Shown piece after piece: positions 16,743-25,774 of a stretch of DNA of 64,000 bases (positions are counted from its first letter, which is position 1; each line of letters begins with the position of its first letter). The position numbers and the translations under genes are program-made. A model generated the notes under the pieces. It searched no databases. It was not told where the DNA came from and was given only the letters and a program-made list of their open reading frames with translations. Source of the DNA: Treponema sp. (GTDB lineage Bacteria; Spirochaetota; Spirochaetia; Treponematales; Treponemataceae); the NCBI GenBank assembly GCA_017550685.1, contig JAFZOJ010000037.1, forward strand, positions 1-64,000, given 5' to 3'.

Positions 16743-18445
16743 TGGAATACTCCAGTAAGTTCAGTTATTTTTTCCGTAAATATTCTCTTGTCAGAGTTTT
16801 GTGTGCTCTAGCCGTTATCGGTATTATTTTAACTGTTATCTTTATTACGGGTGCCAAGACTAAGGCTGTTCCGGAAATTGAATCCCTTAATCCGCCGGTT
16901 GGTTCACCGGGAGATGTTGTTGTAATCAAGGGTAAAAACTTTGGTGATGTGCGCGACATGAGCTATGTTGAATTTGCAGGCTCAAAGCTTACTGCAAGCT
17001 CTTATATTTCGTGGCAGGATGATTCAATTAAGCTGGTGCTTCCGTCTAATGTTCAGGATGGACTTGTAGTTGTAGGTGTTAAGAATCAGCGTTCCAAGCC
17101 TGTACTTTTTGCAAATGAGGTTGATATTCCGGTTCCTGTTACCGAAACCTTTACCATAACCAAGCCTGTAATTTCTTCGCTTTCGGCTACCAAGCTGGCG
17201 GTTGGTTCCCTGCTTACAATTTATGGTAATAATTTTGGTGCTTCTCGCGGTCAGTCTAAGGTCTGCTTTACCAGCGATTACGAAAAGGCTGTTTCTACTG
17301 CAAGTTATGTAAGCACCCTGCTGCTTATGTCTAATACTGTAGAAGCCAGCGACTTTGACGAAGATTATGAATACTGGAACAATAACGAAATAAGGGTAAG
17401 GGTACCGGACGGAGCTTATTCGGGAGTTGTTTTTGTAGATACCGGAAGAGAAAAATCTGACCCTCTGGATTTTACAGTGCTTCCTGCTGCAGGTACCAAA
17501 TCTTACAACGGAAAGAAAATTTACCTTGTACAGTATACCGCAGATATTTCGGATGTAATGACAAACGATGTTTCTACAATTACCTTAAGATGTCCTGTGC
17601 CTTATGTTATTCCGTCTCAGCCTTCGCTTGAGCTTACAGAGGTTACACCGGCTCCTATCCTTCAGAATTATCAGGGCTGTCTTATTCATCAGATAACCAA
17701 GAATAGAAATAATTCTCCAAAGAGTGTTTTCCGCCAGAGCTTTGCGGTTCCGGTTTATGAAATTAACTGTGATATTAAGGAAGCAGGCATTACTGCTTAT
17801 AAGAATATGAACCAGGCGCTTTATGAAAGATTTACTGCTCCGGATTCCATCGTAAAAAGCGATGACGAAAAGATTAAGGAGCTTGCGCTTGAAATAACGG
17901 GTAAGGAAACCAATGCCTGCAAAAAGGCAAAGCTTATATATTCCTATATGATTGAGCACTTTAAGCTTGATAATAAGATAAGGAAGAATGAGGCCGACCC
18001 TCTGGATCTGCTTAAGGGGAAAACCTGCGATGCTTATGATTTTGCTGTAGTTTTTGCGGCTCTTGCACGGGCTGCCGGTATTCCTGCAGTTGTAGACAGC
18101 GGCATTCTTATTGGTCAGGATCTGACGACCCAGGCTCATTGGTGGAACGAAATTTATTTTGCGGGATTCGGCTGGTTCCCTGTTGATGTTGCTCTTGGAG
18201 CAGATCTTGATTACAAAAAATGGACTGAAAATTCCATTACCCAGGATTATTATTTTGGAAACCTGGATTCGCATCACATTACTTTTTCCCGCGGATATAA
18301 TGACTTAAAGCCTTTTGCACAGGACAATAAAACTGTAAAATATCCTAAGAGCTTTGCATTGCAGAGCATCTGGGAAGAAGCAAGCAGCAATACTGCAAAA
18401 TACAGCTCGTACTGGAGCGTACCTGCAATAAAGGGTGTTTACTAG
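16742..18445 (+). CDS. Membrane-anchored transglutaminase-like protein with IPT/TIG domains
   Basis: 567 residues. One N-terminal span (about 19-37), then two IPT/TIG immunoglobulin-like domains (about 45-110: PEIESLNPPVGSPGDVVVIKGKNF; about 145-230: PVISSLSATKLAVGSLLTIYGNNF), then a transglutaminase-fold domain with the expected triad: C429 (GKTCDAYDFA), H466 (AHWWNE), D482 (FPVDVALG). It probably processes or cross-links an envelope polypeptide. GTG start overlaps the anti-sigma stop (TAGTG), so it belongs to the sigma unit and may feed its signal; that is inference. Confidence 0.85.
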   Translation: MEYSSKFSYFFRKYSLVRVLCALAVIGIILTVIFITGAKTKAVPEIESLNPPVGSPGDVVVIKGKNFGDVRDMSYVEFAGSKLTASSYISWQDDSIKLVLPSNVQDGLVVVGVKNQRSKPVLFANEVDIPVPVTETFTITKPVISSLSATKLAVGSLLTIYGNNFGASRGQSKVCFTSDYEKAVSTASYVSTLLLMSNTVEASDFDEDYEYWNNNEIRVRVPDGAYSGVVFVDTGREKSDPLDFTVLPAAGTKSYNGKKIYLVQYTADISDVMTNDVSTITLRCPVPYVIPSQPSLELTEVTPAPILQNYQGCLIHQITKNRNNSPKSVFRQSFAVPVYEINCDIKEAGITAYKNMNQALYERFTAPDSIVKSDDEKIKELALEITGKETNACKKAKLIYSYMIEHFKLDNKIRKNEADPLDLLKGKTCDAYDFAVVFAALARAAGIPAVVDSGILIGQDLTTQAHWWNEIYFAGFGWFPVDVALGADLDYKKWTENSITQDYYFGNLDSHHITFSRGYNDLKPFAQDNKTVKYPKSFALQSIWEEASSNTAKYSSYWSVPAIKGVY

Positions 18446-18454
18446 GAGGAAATT

Positions 18455-19153
18455 ATGACTAAAGTTTTAAGCGTTGGTGGTTCAATTATTGTTCCGGAAA
18501 AACCTGATACAGAATTTCTTACTGCATTTGTAAAAATGTGTACTGCCTGGCTTGATCAGGATAAAAGCCGTCGTTTGATTCTTGTTGCAGGTGGTGGTGC
18601 TCCTGCCCGTGTTTATCAGAATGCCTATAAGGATGTTGCCGGTGCCACAGGACTTGCTGCCGAAAATGATGCTGCTGACTGGATTGGAATTATGGCTACC
18701 CGCATTAATGCACAGCTTTTAAAGGCAAGCTTTGGACCATACTGCAAAAACGATGTTGTATATAATCCTACTCTTGAAGACCTGAAGTTTGACGGTCAGG
18801 TGCTTGTAGCTTCCGGCTGGAAACCTGGCTTTTCTACAGATACAGATGCCGTTTACCTTGGCGAAAAATTTGATGCAAAGACAATCGTAAATCTTAGTAA
18901 TATTGAAAAGGTTTATACCGATGACCCTCGCAAGAACCCGGATGCAAAGCCGCTTGATACAATTTCGTGGGCAGACTTCCGCAAGATGGTAGGGGATGAA
19001 TGGACACCTGGTAAAAACTGTCCGTTTGATCCGATTGCCTCTAAAAAAGCAAGCGAGCTTGGCATGAAGGTTATCTGCGCCGGCGGAAAGAATATTCCTA
19101 ACATCAAGGCAATTCTTGAGGACAAGGAATATATCGGAACAACTATCGGTTAA
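18455..19153 (+). CDS. pyrH: UMP kinase, archaeal-like type
   Basis: 232 residues of the amino-acid-kinase fold: KVLSVGGSIIVP, the LILVAGGGAPAR glycine loop, GFSTDTDAVYLGE, and IEKVYTDDPRKNPDAK. The shorter length and the VAGGG...AR pattern fit the archaeal-type UMP kinases also found in some spirochaetes. It makes UDP from UMP. AGGAGG just upstream. The 3' end overlaps the convergent lipoprotein gene by 11 bases. Confidence 0.85.
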   Translation: MTKVLSVGGSIIVPEKPDTEFLTAFVKMCTAWLDQDKSRRLILVAGGGAPARVYQNAYKDVAGATGLAAENDAADWIGIMATRINAQLLKASFGPYCKNDVVYNPTLEDLKFDGQVLVASGWKPGFSTDTDAVYLGEKFDAKTIVNLSNIEKVYTDDPRKNPDAKPLDTISWADFRKMVGDEWTPGKNCPFDPIASKKASELGMKVICAGGKNIPNIKAILEDKEYIGTTIG

Positions 19154-19757
19154 TACTTTCTTCCATTCTTTCAAGAAGCTTTTCTAATTTACACGCGTAC
19201 TCAGGGTCTGCGGCCCACGAAAGTGCCATGTCTCCAACGGTGCGGGCAAATTTGGTTTTGTGGACCCAGCTGTAGCGCGGATCTACCAGTTCATTATTCA
19301 ATTCAATTTCTGCGGTTGTGGCGTAGGCCTGCAGATGCTGGATGTGAGCCCTTACTCCAAGCTGAGGGGTTTCAAAAATACAGCCGGGTTGTTCTGTGTT
19401 TATGGCGCCAAGGCCGCAGTAGTTGTGCCATTCGGGCTGGACAAGGCCGCCGAACCTTAAAAATCCGGTTTCCAGGCACATCTGGGCAAAGGCTATGTCG
19501 GAGTTTATGTTTTCGGCGGCAGCTTCGGTAATATATATATCTGCAAAATCAAGGATTTCTTCATAATCTATGTCAGGGTTGCCTGTAAGGAAAAAGTCTG
19601 CAAGCTGTACGGCAGAAAGCTTACCTGTATCTAAAAGCCTGCGTGAAAGAATTTCTTTGGGTTTGGTCGGAACAGACTTACAGGAAAATAAAACAAAGAG
19701 TGAAAGAAGGATTAAAAGACTTGCTTGTGTAACAAAATTGATTTCTGGTTGTTTCAT
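19143..19757 (-). CDS. Glucosaminidase-family lipoprotein
   Basis: 204 residues. The signal ends in LFSC (lipobox). The domain that follows (NINSDIAFAQMCLETGFLRFGG, with the Glu of LETGF as likely catalytic acid; EWHNYCGLGA) is the PF01832 endo-beta-N-acetylglucosaminidase fold that cuts peptidoglycan glycan strands. It has no clear Shine-Dalgarno; an AT-rich TTTTATATAT directly precedes the ATG. Convergent overlap with pyrH. Confidence 0.82.
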   Translation of the reverse strand: MKQPEINFVTQASLLILLSLFVLFSCKSVPTKPKEILSRRLLDTGKLSAVQLADFFLTGNPDIDYEEILDFADIYITEAAAENINSDIAFAQMCLETGFLRFGGLVQPEWHNYCGLGAINTEQPGCIFETPQLGVRAHIQHLQAYATTAEIELNNELVDPRYSWVHKTKFARTVGDMALSWAADPEYACKLEKLLERMEESINR

Positions 19758-19864
19758 ATATATAAAATCGGAAAAAAAGAAGAATTCTAAAAAAAAATGC
19801 AGAATTTTTACTTTTTTTTAGGATTTTTTTGTACAAACCCCTCTTTTTTAGGAATATTATATAT

Positions 19865-20521
19865 GTGAATAATAAACCTGATATAAGAGAAAAGGCTTTG
19901 AAGTACGGGCTTGGCTATCCTGTGGATCAGGAACTCATAATGCTCATTCTTGGGTCGGGAAACAGGCAGATGTCTGTAAAAACGATGTCCAGAAGGATTG
20001 TTGAAGTTCTTGATACTGCAAATTCCAATGATGTTGTCGAACGGCTTTTGAAAATGAAAGGCGTTGGACAGGGAAAGGCACTTGCCATTGCGGCGGCTTT
20101 GGAGCTGGGTAAAAGGCGGACCTGCCATCTTGGGGCGCATATTGTAAGTCCCGATGATCTTATTCCTTTTGTTAATCATTATGCAATGAGCGAAAAGGAA
20201 CATTTTCTGGCAGTAACCTTAAATGGCGGACATAATATAATTCAGATTCATGTCGTTTCGGTAGGAACAACTAACCGGACTGTTGTAAATCCGCGCGAAG
20301 TGTTTGGCGAAGCGATAAGGGAAAATGCCACGGCAATTATTCTGTGTCATAATCATCCTTCGGGCAGGGCAGAACCTTCCGAAGAAGATATTGCGACAAC
20401 AGATATTCTGCTAAAGGCGTCCAAGCTGGTGGGCATTCCGATTCTGGATCATATTATTATAGATTGCAACAGCTACTATAGTTTTATGGAACATGGACTA
20501 TTGCCTGTTGATGAACAGTAA
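19865..20521 (+). CDS. radC: RadC-family JAB/MPN-domain protein
   Basis: 218 residues from GTG at 19865; the upstream TTG reading adds residues without family similarity. An N-terminal helix-hairpin-helix part (DIREKALKYG, ... LLKMKGVGQGKALAIAAALELG) is followed by the JAMM motif: E in SEKEHFLAV, then HNHPSGRAEPSEED. Zinc metallo-domain of uncertain biological role; an old link to recombination repair has been questioned. An AGGA lies 11 bases before the GTG, so the exact start is uncertain. Confidence 0.88.
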   Translation: MNNKPDIREKALKYGLGYPVDQELIMLILGSGNRQMSVKTMSRRIVEVLDTANSNDVVERLLKMKGVGQGKALAIAAALELGKRRTCHLGAHIVSPDDLIPFVNHYAMSEKEHFLAVTLNGGHNIIQIHVVSVGTTNRTVVNPREVFGEAIRENATAIILCHNHPSGRAEPSEEDIATTDILLKASKLVGIPILDHIIIDCNSYYSFMEHGLLPVDEQ

Positions 20522-20529
20522 TATATTAT
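20501..20529 (+). promoter_or_regulatory. Promoter of the PEGA gene, leaderless geometry
   Basis: TTGCCT (20501-20506), 17-base spacer, TATTAT (20524-20529), then six bases (TAATTT) and ATG at 20536. It lies in the last codons of radC. Confidence 0.65.
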
Positions 20530-20535
20530 TAATTT

Positions 20536-22086
20536 ATGACTATGAAAAAGATTATTTCCAACCTTTCAATTTTTCTCTTTGCATTGGCTATGCTCTGTGC
20601 ATCATCTTATGATTACGAGCTTAGGGAACCGGATTCTAAAAAACGACGTGATGATGATTATGTTGGTGTAATCATCAAGACAAACGTTGAGGGTGCAGAA
20701 GTTTATATCAACGGCGAATCCTTTGGCGAAACTCCTGTTGCAACTGTAGACCTTTCTGCTACAACCTATACTCTCGAAATCCGTAAGAGCGGTTACGATA
20801 CAATCAAGTGCAGAATCCATCCAAAAAGATACTATACTTATGTTTATAATTTTACGATGGTAAAAACCTGCGGTTATATTGAAGTACGCAATTATCCGTC
20901 GGGCAGTACTGTTTATGTAGACGGCTCCAGCCATAATTCTTTCCCTATAGAAGTAAGCCCGGGAAATCATACCGTTAAGGTTAGAAAATTCGGATACCAT
21001 GATTTTAGCGAGCAGATTTATGTAGAAAATCACAGTACCGTAAGGGTAAACGCCTACATGGATGTTGCGCCTTTTTCTATCAGCAATTTTAAGATTTCAA
21101 AGAATGTAATCAATCCTGATTATAAATCAAGCATTGGTAAGGTAACTATTTCTTTCCATGTAACAAATGACGGTTCGGCTATTGTAAGCGTAAACGACAG
21201 ATATGGAAACAGTGTCTGGACTCATAAATATTCAAGCTTTTCTACCTGGGAACAGAGTGTTTCCTGGGATGGAAACGGTAACGATGGAGAACGCATTCCG
21301 GACGGAACTTACACCGTAACAGTTTATGGTCTTGGATACGAATTTTCAGAAACCATAAAGGTTGACCGCAGTCTGAGCTATCCTGCTGTTGCCTTTACTA
21401 CAGGCGGTAGTGGTGTAGGAACCTTGCCTTGTGCTTTTGGAAACAATGTTGATTACGTAAAGCTTGCCGCTTCGTTTGGTGCAACCATGAATATTGGTGA
21501 AAACAGCGTAAGTGTAACAGGCTTCCCGATTACTGCGGGCATGCTCATTGATATTGGAAGTCACGTTGAGCTTGGAGGTTCCTTCTCGGTAAGTCCTTCT
21601 ATTTCTAGCCAGGTTGAAACTCCGCTTCGTGGTGGTGCAAGCCTTAAGGTAACCGGCGGCGTAAATATGTTCCCTTCACTCAAGTTGAATTTTGCAGGCT
21701 TGTGTAATTACAATTACTGCAAAAACAAGGGCACAGGTTATGGCAGCATAGATATGAGAAGCGGTGTAACACTCGGTGCTACAACCGGTGTTGAGAGTGA
21801 TATGCTTTATGCTGGTGCTTCTGCAGAATATACAATCGGAATAAAAGACAGAAACATGCTTAAGTGCGGTGCTGTTGTTTCGTTCATGCCTGTAAAGGTT
21901 GTGCGCGCCAGCGTCTGGGGTGCCTTGTATAATGCTGAGGTTGCCGAAGCCGGTGTAGAAATTATTTCCATGCCTGCTGCTTCTGCCTTTAGTATTGATG
22001 TAAAGGCCTGGATGCTCAAGGATTTGAGTACAGTCGGAAAAAATATGGTGCTTAATGCACAAATTGGCTTGTCATATTTGTTCTGA
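20536..22086 (+). CDS. PEGA-domain surface or periplasmic protein
   Basis: 516 residues with a signal peptide. Two PEGA domains (about 45-105: GVIIKTNVEGAEVYINGESFGETPV; about 108-170: YIEVRNYPSGSTVYVDG) precede a FlgD-like Ig segment (SVSWDGNGNDGERIPDGTYTVTVYG, about 236-262). The last 230 residues alternate Gly/aromatic strands and end in SYLF, like an outer-membrane barrel or autoassembling beta domain. Substrate unknown. No Shine-Dalgarno; ATG is six bases after a -10 box. A second ATG two codons later is also possible. Confidence 0.8.
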   Translation: MTMKKIISNLSIFLFALAMLCASSYDYELREPDSKKRRDDDYVGVIIKTNVEGAEVYINGESFGETPVATVDLSATTYTLEIRKSGYDTIKCRIHPKRYYTYVYNFTMVKTCGYIEVRNYPSGSTVYVDGSSHNSFPIEVSPGNHTVKVRKFGYHDFSEQIYVENHSTVRVNAYMDVAPFSISNFKISKNVINPDYKSSIGKVTISFHVTNDGSAIVSVNDRYGNSVWTHKYSSFSTWEQSVSWDGNGNDGERIPDGTYTVTVYGLGYEFSETIKVDRSLSYPAVAFTTGGSGVGTLPCAFGNNVDYVKLAASFGATMNIGENSVSVTGFPITAGMLIDIGSHVELGGSFSVSPSISSQVETPLRGGASLKVTGGVNMFPSLKLNFAGLCNYNYCKNKGTGYGSIDMRSGVTLGATTGVESDMLYAGASAEYTIGIKDRNMLKCGAVVSFMPVKVVRASVWGALYNAEVAEAGVEIISMPAASAFSIDVKAWMLKDLSTVGKNMVLNAQIGLSYLF

Positions 22087-22097
22087 TTTATTAAATT
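22069..22097 (+). promoter_or_regulatory. Possible htrA promoter, leaderless geometry
   Basis: TTGTCA (22069-22074), 17-base spacer, TAAATT (22092-22097, 4 of 6 matches), six bases, ATG at 22104. Weaker than the other cases. Confidence 0.4.
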
Positions 22098-22103
22098 TAT
22101 AGT

Positions 22104-23318
22104 ATGAAACTTTATTCAAGAGGACAGGTTGCCAGACGGATTTTTTACGGTGTGGCAGCCGTGTTTGTATTAACGGCGGTTGTTTTTTATAATCTTGGAA
22201 AGAAGGCGGCCGCTCCCAAAGATTCACTGGCTCTGGAAGAAGAGCAGAACTCAGAACCTGCAGAAATGGAAACTGTTCCTGCCGAGGAATTTGTGCTTCC
22301 TGTTGCGGGTTCAACTTCTGTATATACCCAGGATGAAAACGAAAATATAAGCGTATATAAAAACTGTAACGAAGCTGTAGTCAATATCAATACTAAGGTT
22401 ACTTCTTACGACTGGTTCTGGGATCCTTATGTTACCGACGGTGGCAGCGGTTCTGGTTCAATTATTGATAAGCGCGGCTACATCCTTACAAACGTTCATG
22501 TTATTTCCGGGGCAACCAAGATTTTTGTTTCCCTTTATGATGGAACTCAATACGAGGCAACTGTTGTAGGCGAAGATATAGACAGCGACCTTGCCGTAAT
22601 TAAATTTGATCCGCCGGCCGGTGTTACACTCAAGACAATTCCTTTTGGAGATTCTTCAAAGCTTGTTGTAGGCCAGAAGGTTATTGCAATTGGTAATCCG
22701 TTTGGTATGGAACGAACAATGACTACCGGTATTGTTTCAGGTCTTGGTCGTCCTATCCAGAATTCAAATAACCGCATTATCCGCAATATGATTCAGACTG
22801 ATGCAGCCATTAACCCCGGAAATTCGGGCGGACCTTTGCTTGATACTTCGGGACGCATGGTGGGCATTAACACAATGATTATGTCTTCTTCGGGCTCGTC
22901 GTCAGGTGTAGGCTTTGCCGTTCCAAGCGAAATTGCTGTCCGTGTTGTAAATGATCTTCTTAAGTATGGTAAGGTTCAGCGCGGTGTTATTAATGCAAGT
23001 ATTGTTCAGCTTACTACCCGTATTGCCCAGTATGCAGGACTTGATATATCTACCGGTATGCTTGTTTCCGAGGTTGAAGAAGGAAGCAATGCAGAAAAGG
23101 CAGGTCTGCGCGGTGGTACAAAAGGCGTTTACTACGGAAACCGCAACAATATTCTGTATCTTGGCGGTGACATTATTACAAAGATTGACGGAATAAGCAT
23201 TACATCTTTAGCCGAATATTATTCTGCGCTCGAAAGCAAAAAGCCGGGCGATGTTGTAAGCGTGGTTGTTCACAGAAACAAAAAGGATGTTACGTTAAAG
23301 ATAACATTGGCAGAGTAA
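22104..23318 (+). CDS. HtrA/DegP-family serine protease
   Basis: 404 residues. One N-terminal membrane anchor (about 10-30), then the trypsin-like domain with triad H132 (TNVHVISG), D162 (DSDLAVIKF) and S241 (NPGNSGGPL), then one PDZ domain (about 300-400: MLVSEVEEGSNAEKAGLRGG, ILYLGGDIITKIDG). It degrades misfolded envelope proteins. One PDZ domain and a membrane anchor resemble DegS more than DegP. It is followed 15 bases later by uvrB. Confidence 0.92.
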   Translation: MKLYSRGQVARRIFYGVAAVFVLTAVVFYNLGKKAAAPKDSLALEEEQNSEPAEMETVPAEEFVLPVAGSTSVYTQDENENISVYKNCNEAVVNINTKVTSYDWFWDPYVTDGGSGSGSIIDKRGYILTNVHVISGATKIFVSLYDGTQYEATVVGEDIDSDLAVIKFDPPAGVTLKTIPFGDSSKLVVGQKVIAIGNPFGMERTMTTGIVSGLGRPIQNSNNRIIRNMIQTDAAINPGNSGGPLLDTSGRMVGINTMIMSSSGSSSGVGFAVPSEIAVRVVNDLLKYGKVQRGVINASIVQLTTRIAQYAGLDISTGMLVSEVEEGSNAEKAGLRGGTKGVYYGNRNNILYLGGDIITKIDGISITSLAEYYSALESKKPGDVVSVVVHRNKKDVTLKITLAE

Positions 23319-23333
23319 GCAGAGTGTCATTAT

Positions 23334-25331
23334 ATGCGTGAGTTTAAGGTCGTATCCCCGTTTGAGCCGAGTGGAGACCAGGGGCAGGCAATTCAAAAGC
23401 TTAGCGAAGGTTTTCTGCGCGGCGATAAGTTTCAGACTCTCAAGGGTGTTACCGGTTCCGGAAAAACCTTTACAATGGCCAAGATTATTGAAAAGGTTCA
23501 GCGGCCCACTCTTATCATCTCTCATAACAAAACCTTGTCTGCCCAGCTTTACCGCGAATTCAAAACTTTTTTTCCTGAAAATGCAGTTGAATATTTTGTT
23601 TCTTATTATGACTACTACCAGCCGGAAGCCTATGTTGCTGCCCGTGACTTGTATATAGAAAAAGACTGCGATATCAACCGTGAAATTGACCAGCTGCGTC
23701 TTAAGGCAACTTACAGCCTTATGGAGCGCCGCGATGTAATTGTAGTTGCTACGGTTTCTTGTATTTATGGTCTTGGTATGCCGGATGTTTACAAGGGTAT
23801 GCGCGTGCATGTAGAGGTTGGCCAGCAGCTGGATGTCAAAAAGTTTGCGGCACAATTGGCACAGCTGCAGTATAACCGGAACGATGATGTTCTTGAACGA
23901 GGCAATTTCCGTATAAAGGGTGATGTTATAGAAGTTTTTCCGCCGTACATGGAAACAGACGAAGGCTACCGCATAGAGCTTGACTGGGAAGAAGTTGTAC
24001 GAATCAGACGTATAAATGTTTTTGATCACAGTGTAACAGGCGAACTTGACGAAACCGTGTTCTATCCGGCCAAACACTTTGTTGCAAGCCGGGAACAGCT
24101 TTTAAGTGCCACAGACCGCATTCAGACAGAAATGGAAGAGCGGGTAGAAGAGCTCCGCAGCCTTGGCAAAATGATAGAAGCCGAACGCCTTAAAACACGA
24201 ACAACCTATGATATAGAAATGCTCAAGGAAATGGGAACCTGCCCGGGAATTGAAAATTATTCAGGACCTATTTCCGGGCGCGAGAGAGGAGAACCGCCTG
24301 CAACTCTGCTTCATTATTTTCCGGATGATTTTTTGTGCATGATTGACGAAGCGCATGTTACAGTGCCTCAGATTGGAGCCATGTACGAAGGAGACCGCAG
24401 CCGCAAGCAGAACCTTATAGATTTTGGATTTCGTCTGCCAAGTGCCTTTGATAACCGTCCGCTCAAAAAGGCTGAGTTTGACGCCAAGATGAATCAGATT
24501 ATTTATGTTACTGCTACACCGCGCCCGGAAGAAGTAAAGCAGAGTACTCAGATTGTTGAACAGCTCATTCGTCCTACAGGCTTGCTGGACCCGATTGTAG
24601 AAATCCGCCCGAGCGAAGGTCAGATGGAAGACATATACAAGGAAGTGCGCGAACGAATTGACCGCAAGGAACGCAGTCTTATTTTGACTTTGACAAAAAA
24701 AATGGCAGAGGATTTGACCGATTATCTTACGGGCCTGAGTCTTAAGGTAAAATACATTCACTCAGAAATTGACACCTTTGAACGTGTAGAAATATTAAAA
24801 TCGCTGCGAACCGGCGAAATTGACGTTTTGATTGGAATTAACCTTTTGCGAGAAGGAATTGACCTGCCTGAGGTTAGCTTTATTGCAATTCTTGATGCAG
24901 ATAAAATCGGATTTTTGCGCAGTGAAACTTCTCTTATTCAGATTATTGGTCGTGCAGCCCGAAACGCCGAAGGTAAGGTTGTAATGTATGCAGACCATAT
25001 GAGTCCTGCAATGGATGCGGCAGTTCGCGAAACAAAGCACCGCCGTGAGGTTCAGGAAGCCTACAACAAGGAACACGGCATTACACCTACAACAATCAGA
25101 AAGGCTGTGGAAGATATTTTAGTTCACGAGCAGAAAGATGCCCGCGACGAAGCAACCATGGACCTTGAAGTACTAAAGCAGGGGGTAAACCTGTTCCGTG
25201 CTGCCGACCGCAAAAAGCTTATCAAACGTCTTACCGAAGAAATGTCTGCCTGTGCCGAACGCATGGAATACGAGCAGGCAGCTGTGTATAGAGATCAGAT
25301 AAGGGAAATAGAATCTCAATACGGGAAATAA
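23334..25331 (+). CDS. uvrB: Excinuclease ABC subunit B
   Basis: 665 residues. GVTGSGKTFTMAKI is the Walker A; YYDYYQPEAYV is the damage-inserting beta-hairpin; IDEAHVTVPQIGAMY, LLREGIDLPEVSF and QIIGRAARNAEGKV are helicase motifs; the last 40 residues form the UvrB-UvrC contact (EEMSACAERMEYEQAAVYRDQI). It verifies lesions in nucleotide excision repair. Probably transcribed with htrA; no strong ribosome-binding site is seen. Confidence 0.97.
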   Translation: MREFKVVSPFEPSGDQGQAIQKLSEGFLRGDKFQTLKGVTGSGKTFTMAKIIEKVQRPTLIISHNKTLSAQLYREFKTFFPENAVEYFVSYYDYYQPEAYVAARDLYIEKDCDINREIDQLRLKATYSLMERRDVIVVATVSCIYGLGMPDVYKGMRVHVEVGQQLDVKKFAAQLAQLQYNRNDDVLERGNFRIKGDVIEVFPPYMETDEGYRIELDWEEVVRIRRINVFDHSVTGELDETVFYPAKHFVASREQLLSATDRIQTEMEERVEELRSLGKMIEAERLKTRTTYDIEMLKEMGTCPGIENYSGPISGRERGEPPATLLHYFPDDFLCMIDEAHVTVPQIGAMYEGDRSRKQNLIDFGFRLPSAFDNRPLKKAEFDAKMNQIIYVTATPRPEEVKQSTQIVEQLIRPTGLLDPIVEIRPSEGQMEDIYKEVRERIDRKERSLILTLTKKMAEDLTDYLTGLSLKVKYIHSEIDTFERVEILKSLRTGEIDVLIGINLLREGIDLPEVSFIAILDADKIGFLRSETSLIQIIGRAARNAEGKVVMYADHMSPAMDAAVRETKHRREVQEAYNKEHGITPTTIRKAVEDILVHEQKDARDEATMDLEVLKQGVNLFRAADRKKLIKRLTEEMSACAERMEYEQAAVYRDQIREIESQYGK

Positions 25332-25366
25332 CACTATTCCCTATTTACTATTCCCTTCTTCCCCAA

Positions 25367-25395
25367 TTGACTTTTTTCTTGATTTCCTATATATT
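25367..25395 (+). promoter_or_regulatory. rpmB promoter
   Basis: TTGACT (25367-25372), 17-base spacer, TATATT (25390-25395); predicted leader about 52 bases. Confidence 0.75.
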
Positions 25396-25453
25396 TTCTA
25401 AACTATCTATTTATCAGTTGGAAATTTGTTTTAATATAAGGAAGGATACGAAA

Positions 25454-25678
25454 ATGTCTAGATGTTGTGATATCTGTGGAAAGGGCGTAATGTCAGGTAA
25501 CAAGGTTAGTAAGTCTTATAATCACACACGCAGAACATGGAGACCAAATCTTCTTAAGATTAAGGCTCAGTTTGGCGGTACTGCTAGGACTATCAATATC
25601 TGTACAAGATGTCTTAAGGCTGGTTTTGTTGACAAGAAAGTAAAGGTTCCAAAGGCTGAAGCTGTTGCTCAGAACTAA
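25454..25678 (+). CDS. rpmB: 50S ribosomal protein L28, zinc type
   Basis: 74 residues from ATG at 25454, set by AAGGAAGG a few bases upstream. MSRCCDICGKGVMSGNKVSKS and the TRRTWRPNL block are typical; CDIC and CTRC form the zinc site. An independent gene with its own promoter and terminator. Confidence 0.96.
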   Translation: MSRCCDICGKGVMSGNKVSKSYNHTRRTWRPNLLKIKAQFGGTARTINICTRCLKAGFVDKKVKVPKAEAVAQN

Positions 25679-25701
25679 TTTGTCTGCAAAATAATGTTGA
25701 A

Positions 25702-25732
25702 AAGTCGCTCGGACAGGGCGGCTTTTTTTTTT
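25702..25732 (+). terminator. rpmB terminator
   Basis: AAGTCGC / GCGGCTT stem (one G-U pair), 9-base loop, T-run of ten. Confidence 0.88.
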
Positions 25733-25734
25733 CG

Positions 25735-25762
25735 TAATTCTCGGGCTTGATCCGGGAATCTT
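25735..25762. repeat. Dispersed repeat R1 copy
   Basis: gtaattctcgggcttgatcc followed by gggaatctt, one R1 unit immediately before the next gene. Confidence 0.75.
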
Positions 25763-25774
25763 TTATGAGGTCCT

